Source: Cheilinus undulatus (lineage: Eukaryota; Chordata; Actinopteri; Labriformes; Labridae). From it: a stretch of 64,000 bases of DNA. Below are positions 1 to 12,164 of the stretch, piece by piece; the first letter of the stretch is position 1; each line of letters begins with the position of its first letter. The notes beneath the pieces are model-generated. The model saw nothing but the letters and a program-made list of their open reading frames with translations. It had not been told where the DNA came from and searched no databases. The position numbers and the translations under genes were made by a program. Location of the stretch: assembly GCF_018320785.1 (NCBI RefSeq), contig NC_054884.1, positions 19,903,667-19,967,666 of the forward strand, given 5' to 3'.

Positions 1-16
1 AAAACGGTATAATTTT

Positions 17-410
17 ATTTTAAATATCTTAGTAATTAAAAATATAAAAAGTCTTGACTTTCGGTATGTTTTTAGCATTACCACAATATGCTTATCATTT
101 TGGTAAAATATGTCCTATTAATATATATTTGTTAAAGTATGTGTAATTAGCTGACAGTTGTAATTTTTTGTAAAACTGTCTTGTTTCCATTTTGAATATC
201 TTAGTAATTAAAAATATAAAAAGTCTTGACTTTCGGTATGTTTTTAGCATTACCTTAGGGTACTCATTTTGGTAAAAACATTCTATAAATATATTTTTGT
301 CAAGTATGTCTTATTAGTTGACAGATGTACATTTGTATAGGTAAAATTCTGCTTTCTATTTTAAATATTCTCGTGGTAGTAAATAAAAGTATAAAAAGTC
401 AAATTTCTCA
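17..410. repeat. Tandem repeat, about 173-bp unit, 2.3 copies
   Basis: Positions 21-82 recur almost base for base at 194-255 (both contain aatataaaaagtcttgactt and tcggtatgtttttagcatta), giving a period of about 173 bp. A third, more diverged partial unit starts near 350 and fades by 410. It is AT-rich and non-coding, lying some 260 bp upstream of the first exon of the nucleotidase gene. Because it begins at the window edge, more copies may lie outside. Confidence 0.8.
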
Positions 411-670
411 GCGTTCCCTCTACATGTACTCGCTAGGGTAGGAACTACATTGAAGCGGAACTCTATGTGCAGTATTTAACAGTGCGGGAATGGATAAGGG
501 GTGACCAACACTGAGAATGTAAACAAATCGTTCAACCAAGCACTCCCCAGTTTTAAATAAAATACAGTTTTATCCAGTTTTTATTACATACATTATAATA
601 CGTTATGAACCTTTGGCGGTTGTTGTGAAGAGCAGCTAACGTCTCGCTGAAACGTCAGTCAACCGTTAAG

Positions 671-3600
671 ATGGTGAGTTGTTACGTAATCACTGCAGCC
701 ATGTAAGCTACCGTACGTTATTAGCTAGTCAGCAAGGCTACTGAACTTATAAATCGGGCTTGTTTTGGATGTAAATGCAACGATGTGCAAGCAGTTTTTA
801 TGTAAATATTTGTTGCTGTTGTTCAACAAATGAGCTTGAAAAACTCCTTTCGTGAAAGACTGCAGCACTGAGCTTTAGCCTATGACTTTAACGTATAAGC
901 TAAAGTCAGTACGTCCCCTAATTTAATAAAGTCTGTTTACTTAATTAACGATGAAACAAAAGATAGCACATTAAGTAATGTATATTTAAATGTCTTTGTT
1001 CGATATTACGCTAATTAATTTGGTGGAAACTTATAACACTAGTACATAATGTTTTATTCCTACATTTCTGGAAAAGTGCTTATACAAGTTAAATTTGGGT
1101 ACACTTTATTTAAATGATGGAAGAGGAAAATTCCAGCATCAATATATTTCCCCTCTGCTTTGTCATGCAGATATACCATATTCCTTGGATCTACACACCA
1201 GTCAGGACAGTCCTGGCAATCTGGAACCAGCTAACCAAGTCTGAGGTGAGCAGCCATACACCTCCTCTGCTCTACTTCTGTGTGGATAAGCATGCACAGT
1301 GAAATCAAATTATTTTCTCCTCAGATCCCAGAGCTGGCCAAGTGTTCAGTGCTGATGAGAGAGCGTGGCAAGGTGGAGGAGACCATCCATGCCATGCAGA
1401 GAGCAGGTGCAGGCAGCCTTCAGGTGAGTGACATGGGCTGGATTCTGTCTGAGTGAGTACATGAGATGTATTGTTAAAACAAAGCAGAAGTTTCTGGATA
1501 TGAATAGGTAGAGGTTGCTCCAAAGGAGGATTAAAGGCTAAGACAACACAATATGCCAGTATACCTATCATTAATACACAATTGCTTAACACAGTTTTTA
1601 TTTTTACTTAAGCTCTTTCATTTCCAGCTTTTAGGTATCAATTGAATGTATTTTTAGTTAAAAGGGGAAAGTGCAGATTATGTATTCTAAGGTTTACATC
1701 CTTTAATGAAGAAAGCTGGCTGTCCAAATGTAGATCTATGATGTTGCATGTTAGTTTTTATTCAGTGTTTCTATATATGTGATCTACTGTTCTATATGAT
1801 GTAGTTATTGCACCATTACTGTGTATTTGCTCTGTAATTTGCTACTATAACAAATTTTTATTGACATATTTCCTCAGGTCATCTCAGACTTCGATATGAC
1901 ACTGACCAGATTTGCCCACAATGGCAGGAGAGTCCCCACAACACACAGTAAGAACACTGACACCATCTTACCAATCCTTTTGAACTTTAATCTCATTAGT
2001 TTCATTCATTTTAAATGTTAAATCATTGTTTGCCTTCCCTCTTCCAGACATCCTGATTAACCGACTGTTGGTCAGTGAAGACTGTACTAAAAAGGTACAT
2101 TTGATACTGTCATAAGATCGCTATTGTGTTTCAGCTCAGACTTTTAAAACTGTTCCAACAGCAGTGATTGTAGCAACTGTTTTAAATCAGGAATTATTTG
2201 ATGAACTAATACGGTAGTTACTTGCCTTTAAACCTGAACTACAATGAGCAGTTTATGCAAATGGTCAATAAATATGTCTGCATTCTTGTTTTGGTCTTCT
2301 GTAGCTAAGGGATCTGTTGAGCACCTATTATCCCATAGAGATCGACCCCTGCAGGAGCGTTGAAGAAAAGCTGCCTTTAATGGTGGAGTGGTAAGAAACA
2401 TCTCCTCCTATTAATCTACAGTCATGCTACTCCTTTACAAGCAGTAAAATTACATTGAAAATCGGAAATTAAGATCTTGCATTTTTAATATGTGTTGATA
2501 TTGAGCAGTTTTCATGATTAAGATTTCAAGTTGTTTTCATTTGCTTAACTGGTGTGTCTGCACCCAAAAGTGCATTAGGGGAGCTGTTTTCAGTGACTTG
2601 CAAATGGGTTCTTGATAGAAAATATTGTGGCAAAAGCTGACATTCATCCATATGTTTTATTTTACTCAGTTCTGATTTGATGACAGAACAAATATTGTCT
2701 GTTTTCTCAAGCTCCTGACTAATGTATGCCATCCTTTTGGGATGTCAAAGCTGGTTTTCTCATGTTACTGCTTTCAAATTCTCTAAAAAAACAAAAATGC
2801 ACATGTCATCACAGAAACAGAGAAAATAAACTGTTGGTGTGCTTGGCCTCCCAGTGCTTCTGTAAAAAGGAACATTCGATACTGTCATAAACAGTTTGAA
2901 TGTTTTTGATTTGTCCTGTCTGTATATTGTTTTTCTTAATCAAAAATCCAAACTACATTTTTCACTAAATAGATGGCAGTAGTTGAACATGTTTCAGAAA
3001 TTTGGGTTGTGATCTTTTCATTAAGGAGGTAGTGTTTGGTGCTGAGGCTTGACCAGGTGAGAAACACTGCATCAGTATTTGTGTAATGCTACTCTCTACA
3101 GGTGGACTAAAGTCCATGAGCTGCTGGTTCAGCAAAGGATCAGGAAGGACTTGTTGGCCCAGGCTGTCAGGGAATCTGGCACCATGCTCAGGTATACACT
3201 GTGCTCAAGTTTCATATCCACAAAGGTCTCTCCTTAAAGAAAGATCAATAGTAAAGTCAGCTAAAATACACAAGGAAGCATTTGATGAGCTCTGAAAAAT
3301 TATGCTTCTATAACTTTCCATAAAAGAATACTTAAACAATTCATGGAGTTCAGTGAGATTTAAAACAATCAAGATAATTTTTTTGTGGTTTTTTTTCTGT
3401 GTACACTCAAAGAATGACATATTTTTGTTCTTCCATTTCACAGCAGTAGAACAGGTACAACAAATATAAATATCTAAATACATCTAAGACAACCTCCCTA
3501 AAAACATCCAAAATGACAGCTAGAAATACTCTAAACAATTCTAATTAAAAAGATCCATAGTAAAAAAAGGTAAATCACAAAAATGTAGAACATAAAATCA

Positions 3601-4465
3601 AAACAAAGACAGCACATTTAGTAAAACAGTGAGTAAAGGAGTGTGATTAAAGATGCAGGAGAAATGCAGTCATTCCAATCAGCAGTGTTTTCTCAGAATT
3701 GTTGATGTTTAGTTCTAATGGGCAGTATGTGTGTTGTGTTATTCCTTTAGAGATGGCTACAAAGTTTTTTTTGACCGTCTGTCAGAGCAGCACGTCCCTC
3801 TGCTGATCTTCTCTGCTGGTGTTGGAGACGTTCTGGAGGAAGTGATTAAACAGAATCAAGTCTTCCATCCCAACGTTCACATCATCTCCAACTACATGGA
3901 CTTTGACCAAACTGTGAGTTTGACCACACACTATTACGTCATGTCACATATGAACTGTTTTGATTTGATTTTAATGTGGTAGAATATCTACAGATGAACA
4001 GATCTTCCTGTAGTATGGCATGCTGGGTTTGCAGATGCCTTTTTGACTAATGACTCCTTTTTCAGGGGGCTCTTCAAGCATTTAAAGGCCAACTGATCCA
4101 TGTCTTCAACAAGAGAGAGGGTGCTCTGTCTCATGCAGCCGGCCTCAGAGAGCTGCAGGGTCGACCCAACGTGCTGCTGCTGGGAGACTCTTTAGGAGAC
4201 CTGACGATGGCAGACGGGGTGTCTGAGCACCAGAACCTCCTCACCATCGGCTTCCTTAATGACCAGGTCAGACTAGTATCCAGCATTATCTTGGATTTTT
4301 TTACATTAGTAGAGTCTGATTAGGATTTTTCTTTTCTCTCAGGTGGAGGAGAGAAAAGAGTCGTATGTCAACTCCTTTGACATCGTTCTGGTGAAAGATG
4401 AGAGTCTTGATGTTCCGAATGCCATTCTCAGTTATATTACCTCATCGCAAATGCGAAACAAGTAA
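671..4465 (+). CDS. nt5c3b: Cytosolic 5'-nucleotidase III (7-methylguanosine phosphate-specific type), spliced
   Basis: A HAD-superfamily nucleotidase that dephosphorylates pyrimidine or 7-methylguanosine monophosphates in the cytosol. Coding exons: 671-673 (ATG only, followed by gtgagt), 1171-1245 (optional), 1325-1423, 1878-1947, 2048-2094, 2305-2390, 3102-3191, 3751-3913, 4066-4266 and 4343-4465 (TAA). All junctions are GT-AG and phases agree. The exons from 1325 encode 292 residues, close to the family's usual ~290-300. Catalytic motifs are intact: DFDMTLTRF (motif I), FSAGVGDVLEE (motif II), GDSLGDLTMADGV (Asp motif). A WW pair (VEWWTKVHELL) sits where NT5C3A has WY, favouring the NT5C3B type; the stretch FDQTGALQAFKGQ and the VFNK motif look more NT5C3A-like, so the paralogue call is moderate. 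The 75-bp exon 1171-1245 keeps frame and would add 25 residues; it may be an alternative N-terminus. Whether the ATG at 671 splices to 1171 or 1325 cannot be decided here. Confidence 0.9.
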
Positions 4466-6010
4466 GGAGGACCTGGATACTGTATGTGGACTTCTTCACT
4501 CCAGTCTGCATGTTGCACACCGGACAATCACACATCATCACTTTACCTCAAACCAAACTTTGAACATGGACTTCTGGCTCCAAAGCTTGACAGTCATTTA
4601 TGCAAACCACTAAAATCATTTTTATTTTTGTACTCTGTATTTTAGGTTGTATTCTTTTTATCATAATCCTACTGGAGACAAACTGTTTCAAACATCCAAA
4701 GTAAGTCATGAATTTAAACTTAGTGTAGAAGAATCTCTTTTTAATACCTTATCCTCCTCTGGGATTTATTTATAGAAACAGGAGAGCAACTTGTGCCATC
4801 GTAAAGGAACTCTATGAAGTGACAATTGTTAAAGTAGTTGCAGATGTAAAGAAATAATTGAGCAACACTCTCTCAAAAGTGGAGACATTAGCCTTTAAAC
4901 AGTCTTTTCTGTTCTTTTTCACAGTGTGAGGATGCACTGTCCTGAAAACCTTTTGTTCGGAGCCTATGTAAAAGCACATTTCACAACACATTTCATTAAT
5001 CTTTCTATCTTTCAAGTCTTGTATATCAAAACAACGCAGCTCTGGTGTTCTGCTGTATATTGTAGATTATCTCTGTGTGCACTCCAAGTACCTGAATGAC
5101 TTCAGAGGCGTTCTTTTCTGGACTTCTTTGCCAGTCATGGATTGGCCATAACAAACACCTTGTTTTAGCATAGCATAGTTTATCAACTTACCTGATACTA
5201 GAACACCTCAGGCCAAAGATCAGTGATAGACTTTATGGTTGTTACACTGAATCTGCAGCTTTATGTCTGGCTGGATCAGGTCGCCAGAGAAAAACAGAAA
5301 ACTTTATGTGAGATCCAACTTGGGAGGTTTGACTGAAACCCTCGTCTGCAAGCTCTTCAACTCATAACTCTCAAAGAATTCCTTGGGCACCTCAGTAGGT
5401 CTGGATTCTGAGTGGGTTGTGTTTAAATTCTCCATCATAGAGGCAGCTTTTACTTCTAGAAGAACGTCAGTACAAGCCTTAGTAGCAGCTGCTGATCAGA
5501 GTCAGTGGAAAGGGAAGTCTAATAAAGCCATTTGCTAAAACCAGCAGTCTCCTGAAAACAAAAGTAAATAATGGGAGACTCAGAGCGCTAGATCAACATC
5601 TAGTCTAGTCCAATCTTTGGAAATATGTATTTTAACTGATGATTAGGTAGAATAGTCTTTCACAAATATTATCAAAGCACTTTTATTGTCTTAGTTCATG
5701 TACAGTCCACACACCAGGAGATTTTCACATAGATCTACATTTAACCACTAACCCTCTATATAAAAAAGGACAGTGATACTTAAACTCTGTTTAAACTGTG
5801 TTCATCATTTAAATTCCTTCACTCAAAAAAAAATCAATACTAGTGATGAAATCCCCCAGAGAATGCTCTTTCTTTGCTAATAATTTTGTAATTTCTGTCG
5901 CTTCTAAACCTGCTTATAAAAATGTAGAGAAATGAATTTCTGATGCAGGCTTCTGGGTTGTAACATTTCTAAAAGTCATGCTGTACGAATAAAACATGAT
6001 ACAAATCTGT
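4466..6010 (+). other. Presumed 3'UTR of the nucleotidase gene
   Basis: No coding potential was seen after the TAA at 4463-4465. The first canonical AATAAA that I noted on this strand is at 5988-5993, so the transcript probably has a 1.5-kb 3'UTR. Shorter forms using non-canonical signals are possible. Confidence 0.5.
5988..5993 (+). terminator. Candidate polyadenylation signal (nucleotidase gene)
   Basis: Canonical AATAAA in the plus orientation, 1.5 kb beyond the stop codon and upstream of AT-rich low-complexity DNA. Placement fits, but no transcript evidence is available. Confidence 0.45.
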
Positions 6011-8017
6011 TAATGCTTGCATTCCTCTCTCAGTGAACCACATTACCCATCAGTCACCACCAACGCAGAGATTTGATATGATCAGCTTCAGTCTACCCAT
6101 CAGACTCATGACCACATTTTGATATAAACATGCTGTTTTTTTCAGATGTAGATGTAATAATTAAAGCTGCAAGCAGTATGGAATAGTCCCTTGCACTTTT
6201 ACAGCATGTGCTTCGGTATATTTACATTAAACATAGACAATAGAGTGTGAATTCCATGTAATGTTGATGACAAGTGTCATTCCTGACTTAATGCCTCTTC
6301 TCTGTAGATGGCTCAGTGACTGAATACAGGCTGTAGACCTGTTCAGGCCTAACAGGACTCTGAACATGTTTGTGAATATGAGGACTGAGCTGATGGCATC
6401 TAGAGTAAAAGAGTAGAGTAAAGCAAAAAGAGTAAAAAAAATACCTGTCTAATGTCATTCTGGTGAAATTCTGTGAAATGCTGGATACTGCTTTCATATC
6501 AAAAACCTGACATTCTTCACTGTCTAGCTTTATCAAGGTTCTAATGCGTTTCTCACAGCAAGAGCCTCCTCTGCAGGGAGATACTAATGCAGAATACCAA
6601 TGACGCTCCTTTCAAAGGTTTTTGTTTTGCAGACACTTTAATGGATTTTATTGGAACTACAATAATTTAAGGAAACTCCATGGAAGTTTTCAGAATTTTC
6701 TGCCCAAGATTTTTGGGAAAATTTCCATCATGTTTTTTATTTTTATTTTTTTTACTAAATGGTTTGTGCCTACAGTCTGCAGATATTTAATGAGAATTTA
6801 TAGAAACTTTTACACAAAGAACAATATTTTTAATGGGGTTTGCTGCGAATTTTTTTAAGTTGGATTTTTCATTGCAGGTGTTCTTTTTAAAAGTTCATGG
6901 ATTAACTTACAAAATTTTGAAAATAATAAGAAAAATTAAGATTTTTTTGTGTCCTAAAGTCACAAAATTTGAGGGATTTGGGATTTTTGATAGTGTGTAG
7001 GGTGTATTTTTTCAGTATCTTTTTCTTTAGAAATAAACTATTTGATATTTGTAGTTTAAGAATTTGTTTAGATTTTGGCCATATTTTTTGTTTAAAAATT
7101 GCTATGTATATATATATATTTAGAAGCAAACTGCCACCATTTAAATTTCATCAGAAATTTACGTTTTTCCCCCAGATTTTTGATATCAGTTGATCATTAG
7201 TTTATCTCAAAATTTTAACTGATACTTTGTTCATTTTTTGGTTGAAATTTTGGAATTTCTCAAAGTTTTTGCAAATGATTTAGTGTAACTCTAGCTAGAA
7301 ATGCATTAGTAATTTAGATGGAACCTTCTTTATTCTATTGGTAGAAAATATCAAATTTTAAGAAACCTGACTGCTTTTTTTTCTAGAAATTTTATCAGAA
7401 ACCTGTAACTTTTGAAGAATTTCAACATTCTTTGATGGGAAGTTTCAGATATCATTTTAAGAATTTAAAGAAATACGAAAATCTTTCTTATGTATTTTTT
7501 ATAATGTATTTTTTTTGTAATATTAGAGTCTGGAAATTTTAAGTTTTCTTGCCACAATTAACCCTTAATGTACACTATAAAGCCTTCAATCAGCCTCATC
7601 TCTTCAAAATACAAGTTCAAAGATTATATGTAAAAGATAGACAAAATAATTTCTTACACCCCAATTAAGAAAAAAAATTTACACGCACATCCAAACCAAG
7701 TTGGGCAGGTGCTGAGCCAAAAAAGAGACTAAGTGCAATAAATAATCATACTTTTGCAGGCTGCAGTGTGCGAGACATCTTTCTGTTCTTTGTTAGTCAC
7801 ACCCCAATTAAGACACTTCCTTAAGCTTTCCATAGCCTGCAATGGTATGGTTGTCATTAACTGGATCATACTTCTGCTTAGATGTCATATCGCATCATTT
7901 TTTAGATTCATGCAATTTTATTCTGTGCTTTAATTTTTTGTAAAATCAAGTTTTTACAAAAATGCCAAAAAATAGAGATGAATTATACCAACCACATCCT
8001 CTTTTGTAACAAAAAGT
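6011..8017. other. Convergent intergenic spacer, AT-rich low complexity
   Basis: Separates the tail-to-tail nucleotidase and znf281 genes. From about 6620 to 7560 the sequence is a degenerate run of words such as attttt, gaaaattt and ttttggaa, typical of decayed fish repeat DNA. Open frames here (6622-6858, 6902-7129, 6969-7193) are F/I/K-rich by composition only. A short sequence, ccccaattaag, occurs at about 7660 and again near 7803. No gene seen. Confidence 0.6.
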
Positions 8018-10547
8018 TTTATTGGCTTCTCTAATCCGTTCATCATCTCAATAACAGGTACAGCCTGGGAAATCATATCACAAGGGGTCTAGAACAAATA
8101 AGACAAAGGAATGGGGAGGCTTCTGCTACAAAATTTGGTATTGAGGTGACAGAAAAAAAGCCATACAAAAATGTCTTTATCATGCATACTGGAGAAAAAC
8201 TCAAAAAATTGAGAACACACATTTTTAGTGTTTTTGTACATTTTTGTAAACAATATCCTTCTAGAGATCATATCAAAACACATTATGGCAAGTAACAAAA
8301 ATAAGGGATATGACATGAGAAAAATGAATGTTCTATGAGGCATCTAGAATGAAACACTGCTTGGCGTGGATGTTTTTACAGAAAAAAAAAGAAAAATACA
8401 TTTGCATTTGCCGAGTCACTTGCTCTATAATTGTAAACACAGGCAGTGTTAAATGATTATACAATATGTCGAACCTATACTACAAATATTTCCACTACAT
8501 ACATGAAACGCGTGTCCCTGCTTTCTTACGCTTTAGTGATATGAGGTATATTTAGGTCAATCTTATTGTCTTTTTTTCTTCTTCACCCACTCGTTTTCTC
8601 TCCTTTAAAAGCATAGTGTGTGTTTGGAGTGAGGTGGCTGGTCAGTCAGTCTTTGTTCCCTGTGATCTGAGCAGCTTCAAAGTCTCTTGGCTGTGGAGCT
8701 CACAGACATAGGAAAAGGAAAGTGGGGAGGGGGATTCGGCTCACAGGAAATCATCTAAATTAAATATCAACCCTGGCTGCCGTGAAAGAATGACTTGAGC
8801 CAAGGAAGACAAAGAAGGCCATTGTTTATTTTTGTGAGTGCAGGGCTGCATTTTGGGAAGGGGATGTGAGTTTAACTTAACAAGGATTGTGTTTTTGACT
8901 GTTTAATTGAAGCAGTTTCTTGCAACTACGACTAACTGTGGGATTAAAAAAATAATTGAAAAAGTAGAGGGACGGTGGGTAGGCGTGTAGGTCCGGTGAT
9001 TACTTGCCCAAAAAACATCTGCTACAGAATTCTGTTGTTGCTAATGGAGAATAAATAAAAGGATTCAGGTATGCTTTCAACACACCTGGGGGTCTAAAGA
9101 TAAAAGGGTTCCAGCATGTCAGCCCGTCTCTCAAAACACTTAAATACAAAGAGGTACTCTCAAAATATTGTATAACAAAATTATGGCAAGTCATCTTTAT
9201 ACATCACCCGACAAACCGTAGGTAAAAAGAACTCCCCCCTCCCCTCTTTTCTACCCTCGAGAAAAAGCAACAAAATACATTTAGATGCCCATGATCATGC
9301 CTATTCAACCCCTACTGATGCCCATAATAACAATAATCCAGCCTTCCCCTCCCTCCCTCCCACTCACCCACCCACTATTCACCCCCTCCCTCCCTCCCTC
9401 CCATCCCCTTTTCACAGTTTTCTCCTCTTAAAATAATATTTATAAGCATAATATTCACGGATCAAGTATGCAAATTGAATGGGTTGTTGTTTCCAATGAT
9501 GATTTGTTTAAAAAGTGCTTGTTTGATTCCACTGACATACAAAAGGAACAGCAAGGCGTGGAGTAGAAAAGTGGTGACTTCTTTAAAAAATTAAATAAAT
9601 TATTTCAGCAATAGTGATGTAAAAAACCCAGATTTCATTTACAGAAAGCTGTATCAGCAATGAGATTTCACTTAATCTAAGCTGCGTCTTCTTTAACTGG
9701 CCACAGGTGGATCGACAGACATCATGAACTGATGCTTACACTGACCAATCAACAGTCACGCTTCAATCACTTCAGATCATGTGTTGGCATCATGCCCCCG
9801 AACTCCACAACAATTTAAAACTACCTCGTGTATGAAATGTGGCTCTTAAAAGAAATGTGGATGTCTTCACACTGACACAACAGTACCATAATCTCAACAA
9901 TGCTACACGCAGTGGAAACCGAACATGATCATGTATTGAAATTTGTTGTTCTGATGAGTTTAAAAGAAACAAAACACAAAAACAAAATCAAAGCTTTGTA
10001 GTCTCAAAGTACACCTGTAAAAACTGTGCTAATTGCATCTCATAATACAAAGTCTTATTACACAATTTTGCCTATTTTCCTGAGTTAATACGTTTCTTGT
10101 AACAGACAATATATACTTTTTTGCCATTTGAATTCTGGGCCTTTCCCTGCCACAAATGTTATTATTATTGAAATCATCAACATTATTCATTATTACTTTA
10201 CAATGGTATGATGATTGGTAAAACACAATAGTTCAGAGAAAGAAAAAAAATCAAGCAAGTTCATAGCTACCCTCTAAATGTTTTAAATTACATTTAAATC
10301 TACGGTACGTTCATATCAAAAAACACTACTCTTAAACAAAATTTGAGTGACTAAATACATAATAAAAATGAGAATATTTTAAAAAATTGCATTTGAGGCC
10401 ATGGAAGACCCTCCCTGGTCATTTCTGTATCAACATTTAATGGCAGTGTTTAAAAAAACTTTGCTACAAGAACAAAATTAGGATGGGTAAAGGGACCGTA
10501 TGGACAGCAACAGCACAGCCCCCTACTGGATTCACCTCGTTTGACCC
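8018..10547 (-). other. Presumed long 3'UTR of znf281
   Basis: Runs from the znf281 stop codon to the minus-strand AATAAA (plus-strand tttatt at 8018-8023). It lacks recognisable transposon sequence, in contrast with most non-coding DNA in the window, which suits a retained UTR. A polypyrimidine (CCCT)n-rich block lies at about 9344-9410. A nearer signal (tttatt at about 8825) could give a shorter form. Confidence 0.5.
9344..9410. repeat. CCCT-rich polypyrimidine tract
   Basis: Imperfect (CCCT)n and (CCCA)n runs, G-rich when transcribed on the minus strand, inside the presumed znf281 3'UTR. The GGGA/GGGT runs could form RNA secondary structure; that is inference only. Confidence 0.7.
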
Positions 10548-12164
10548 TTATCTGAAACTTTGGCTTGTCGGGGTTTTTGATCCTGTACTTACTGGCTCAC
10601 TGACGTCAGCTAACAAACTGGTATACCCTGAGAATTCTGACACTGGAGTCCGTATTCGGTGGTCCACCTCTGCCCCGGGATCGCTGCCGTAACTCAGAGG
10701 CGTTCGTCGTCCTGACTTGAACTGAGAGCCGAAGGCCTGGGCAAAGTTCTCGATCTGATAGGTGGTTTCTTTAGGTGGGTTCAGCGGGGAAAGGTCTGGG
10801 TAGCTGGAACCATTGGTGGGTGCAGCGTTCCCTCCAGCCTTGGGCTGTTGCCCCTTGGAGCCCTCTGCCGGGGCAGTCAGGTCCTGGGGAGGTAGGTTGA
10901 AGGCGCTGGGCGAGTGCTGCTTCTCCAACTGCTCAGTCAGCTCCTGAGATGGAGTCAGCTGCTGGTGGCTTGTCGATTCTAAGCTGAGGTGGTAGCCCGC
11001 CTGGGAGGGGGAGCCCACAAGCATGCCGTAGTGGGACTTGGAGGAGGAAGATGAAGAAGTCGAAGAAGGGGCAACGATGGGCAGTGGGGAGGATACAGCA
11101 GGCGGATAGCCACAGTCCAGCGGTGATGTGGTGTACACGTGTTTGTCAGAGAACAGGGGCCCCGTGGGGCTGGAGCTACTGGACAGGAGTGGGAAAGGCC
11201 CCGTAGGGCCAAGGCTGGGGAAGGGTCCACTATGGCTGGTGCGCTCCAGGGCTTGCAGGAGGAATTTAGAGTACTCACTCATCACTGCTGTCTTGTCCCC
11301 ACCGTGGGGTGAGTCGTCCTCTAGCTCAGGGGTCACGGGAGCTGCCGGCTGCAGGTCCACATGGTGTGGATGGTCAGACAGATCGAAAGTCACGTCATGG
11401 TGGTGTGTCCCATCTGGTTTATGGCTATAATGGTCAAGCAGGCTCTGCAGTACCTCATCTGGGATGCCCGACTTATCATGCTTGAGCTCCAAAGGCGAAG
11501 AGTCCAGCATGGCCAGTGTGGGTTCTGGCCCCAGGGAGCCCTGGATTACACTACTTCCCTGGGACGTCATGTGCAGTGCGCCGGCTCCATAGTCACTGTT
11601 AACTGCATGGAGGTAGCGCCGCTTTTTCACAAACTGCATTGCATCGTCGTAGTTGCTGGTGGTGGTGGGCACCTGCTTGTTACCCCCGGCCCCTTGAAGT
11701 AGACCCAAGTTATCAAGGCCAGAACCCTCCACGTGCTCCATGGAGCCTGGCTTCTGACCTAACTGTTTCTGTCCATCCGCAGTGTCCTCCAGAGAAAGAA
11801 GATCCTTGTCCAGGCCCTTGCGACCAGCTTTTTTAAAGATCAATTTGGGAGTGCGTCCCTGCATGGCGGGATTGGAACCCGAGGGGTGCTCCATGCTGTA
11901 GTCCTGCAGGCCCATCCCTCCAGATGACGAGGCTGCTGCCATTGATGCCGAGGCGTTCTTCTTCCTCTTGCGTTCGCCAGCCTCACCGTTTTTAGACTTG
12001 GCCCTCTTGCGTCCAGAGGTGGTAGAGTTTCCCTGAGTGAGTGAATAGCTGCCGTGGCCTAGCTCTGCCTCGCTGAGCTCCAGCATGCTTGGGTCCAGGC
12101 CCTTCTTTATGGCTTCTCCACAAGTTCGTTTGTGCTTCAGTAACCGGTCTGTTCTTGAGAAAAA
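10548..12164 (-). CDS. znf281: znf281 last coding exon (end of finger 4 and C-terminal region)
   Basis: Encodes 538 residues. It begins within finger 4 ([15 protein letters not shown]), so the fourth finger is split after CDTCQQ by the 12554/12164 intron. A basic stretch ([19 protein letters not shown]) gives a likely nuclear localisation signal. The rest is low-complexity Ser/Pro/Gly-rich sequence with islands conserved in ZNF281/ZNF148. The exon is more GC-rich than the surrounding introns, and several long open frames on the opposite strand here are shadows of it. Confidence 0.93.
   Translation of the reverse strand, partial: FFSRTDRLLKHKRTCGEAIKKGLDPSMLELSEAELGHGSYSLTQGNSTTSGRKRAKSKNGEAGERKRKKNASASMAAASSSGGMGLQDYSMEHPSGSNPAMQGRTPKLIFKKAGRKGLDKDLLSLEDTADGQKQLGQKPGSMEHVEGSGLDNLGLLQGAGGNKQVPTTTSNYDDAMQFVKKRRYLHAVNSDYGAGALHMTSQGSSVIQGSLGPEPTLAMLDSSPLELKHDKSGIPDEVLQSLLDHYSHKPDGTHHHDVTFDLSDHPHHVDLQPAAPVTPELEDDSPHGGDKTAVMSEYSKFLLQALERTSHSGPFPSLGPTGPFPLLSSSSSPTGPLFSDKHVYTTSPLDCGYPPAVSSPLPIVAPSSTSSSSSSKSHYGMLVGSPSQAGYHLSLESTSHQQLTPSQELTEQLEKQHSPSAFNLPPQDLTAPAEGSKGQQPKAGGNAAPTNGSSYPDLSPLNPPKETTYQIENFAQAFGSQFKSGRRTPLSYGSDPGAEVDHRIRTPVSEFSGYTSLLADVSEPVSTGSKTPTSQSFR

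Noticed and set aside
6622-7193. Overlapping open frames on both strands
   Set aside because: Phe/Ile/Lys-rich products of AT-rich low-complexity DNA.
11128-11836. Three overlapping plus-strand frames (100, 113 and 65 codons)
   Set aside because: Antisense of the znf281 last exon; no family resemblance and no own splice or start context.
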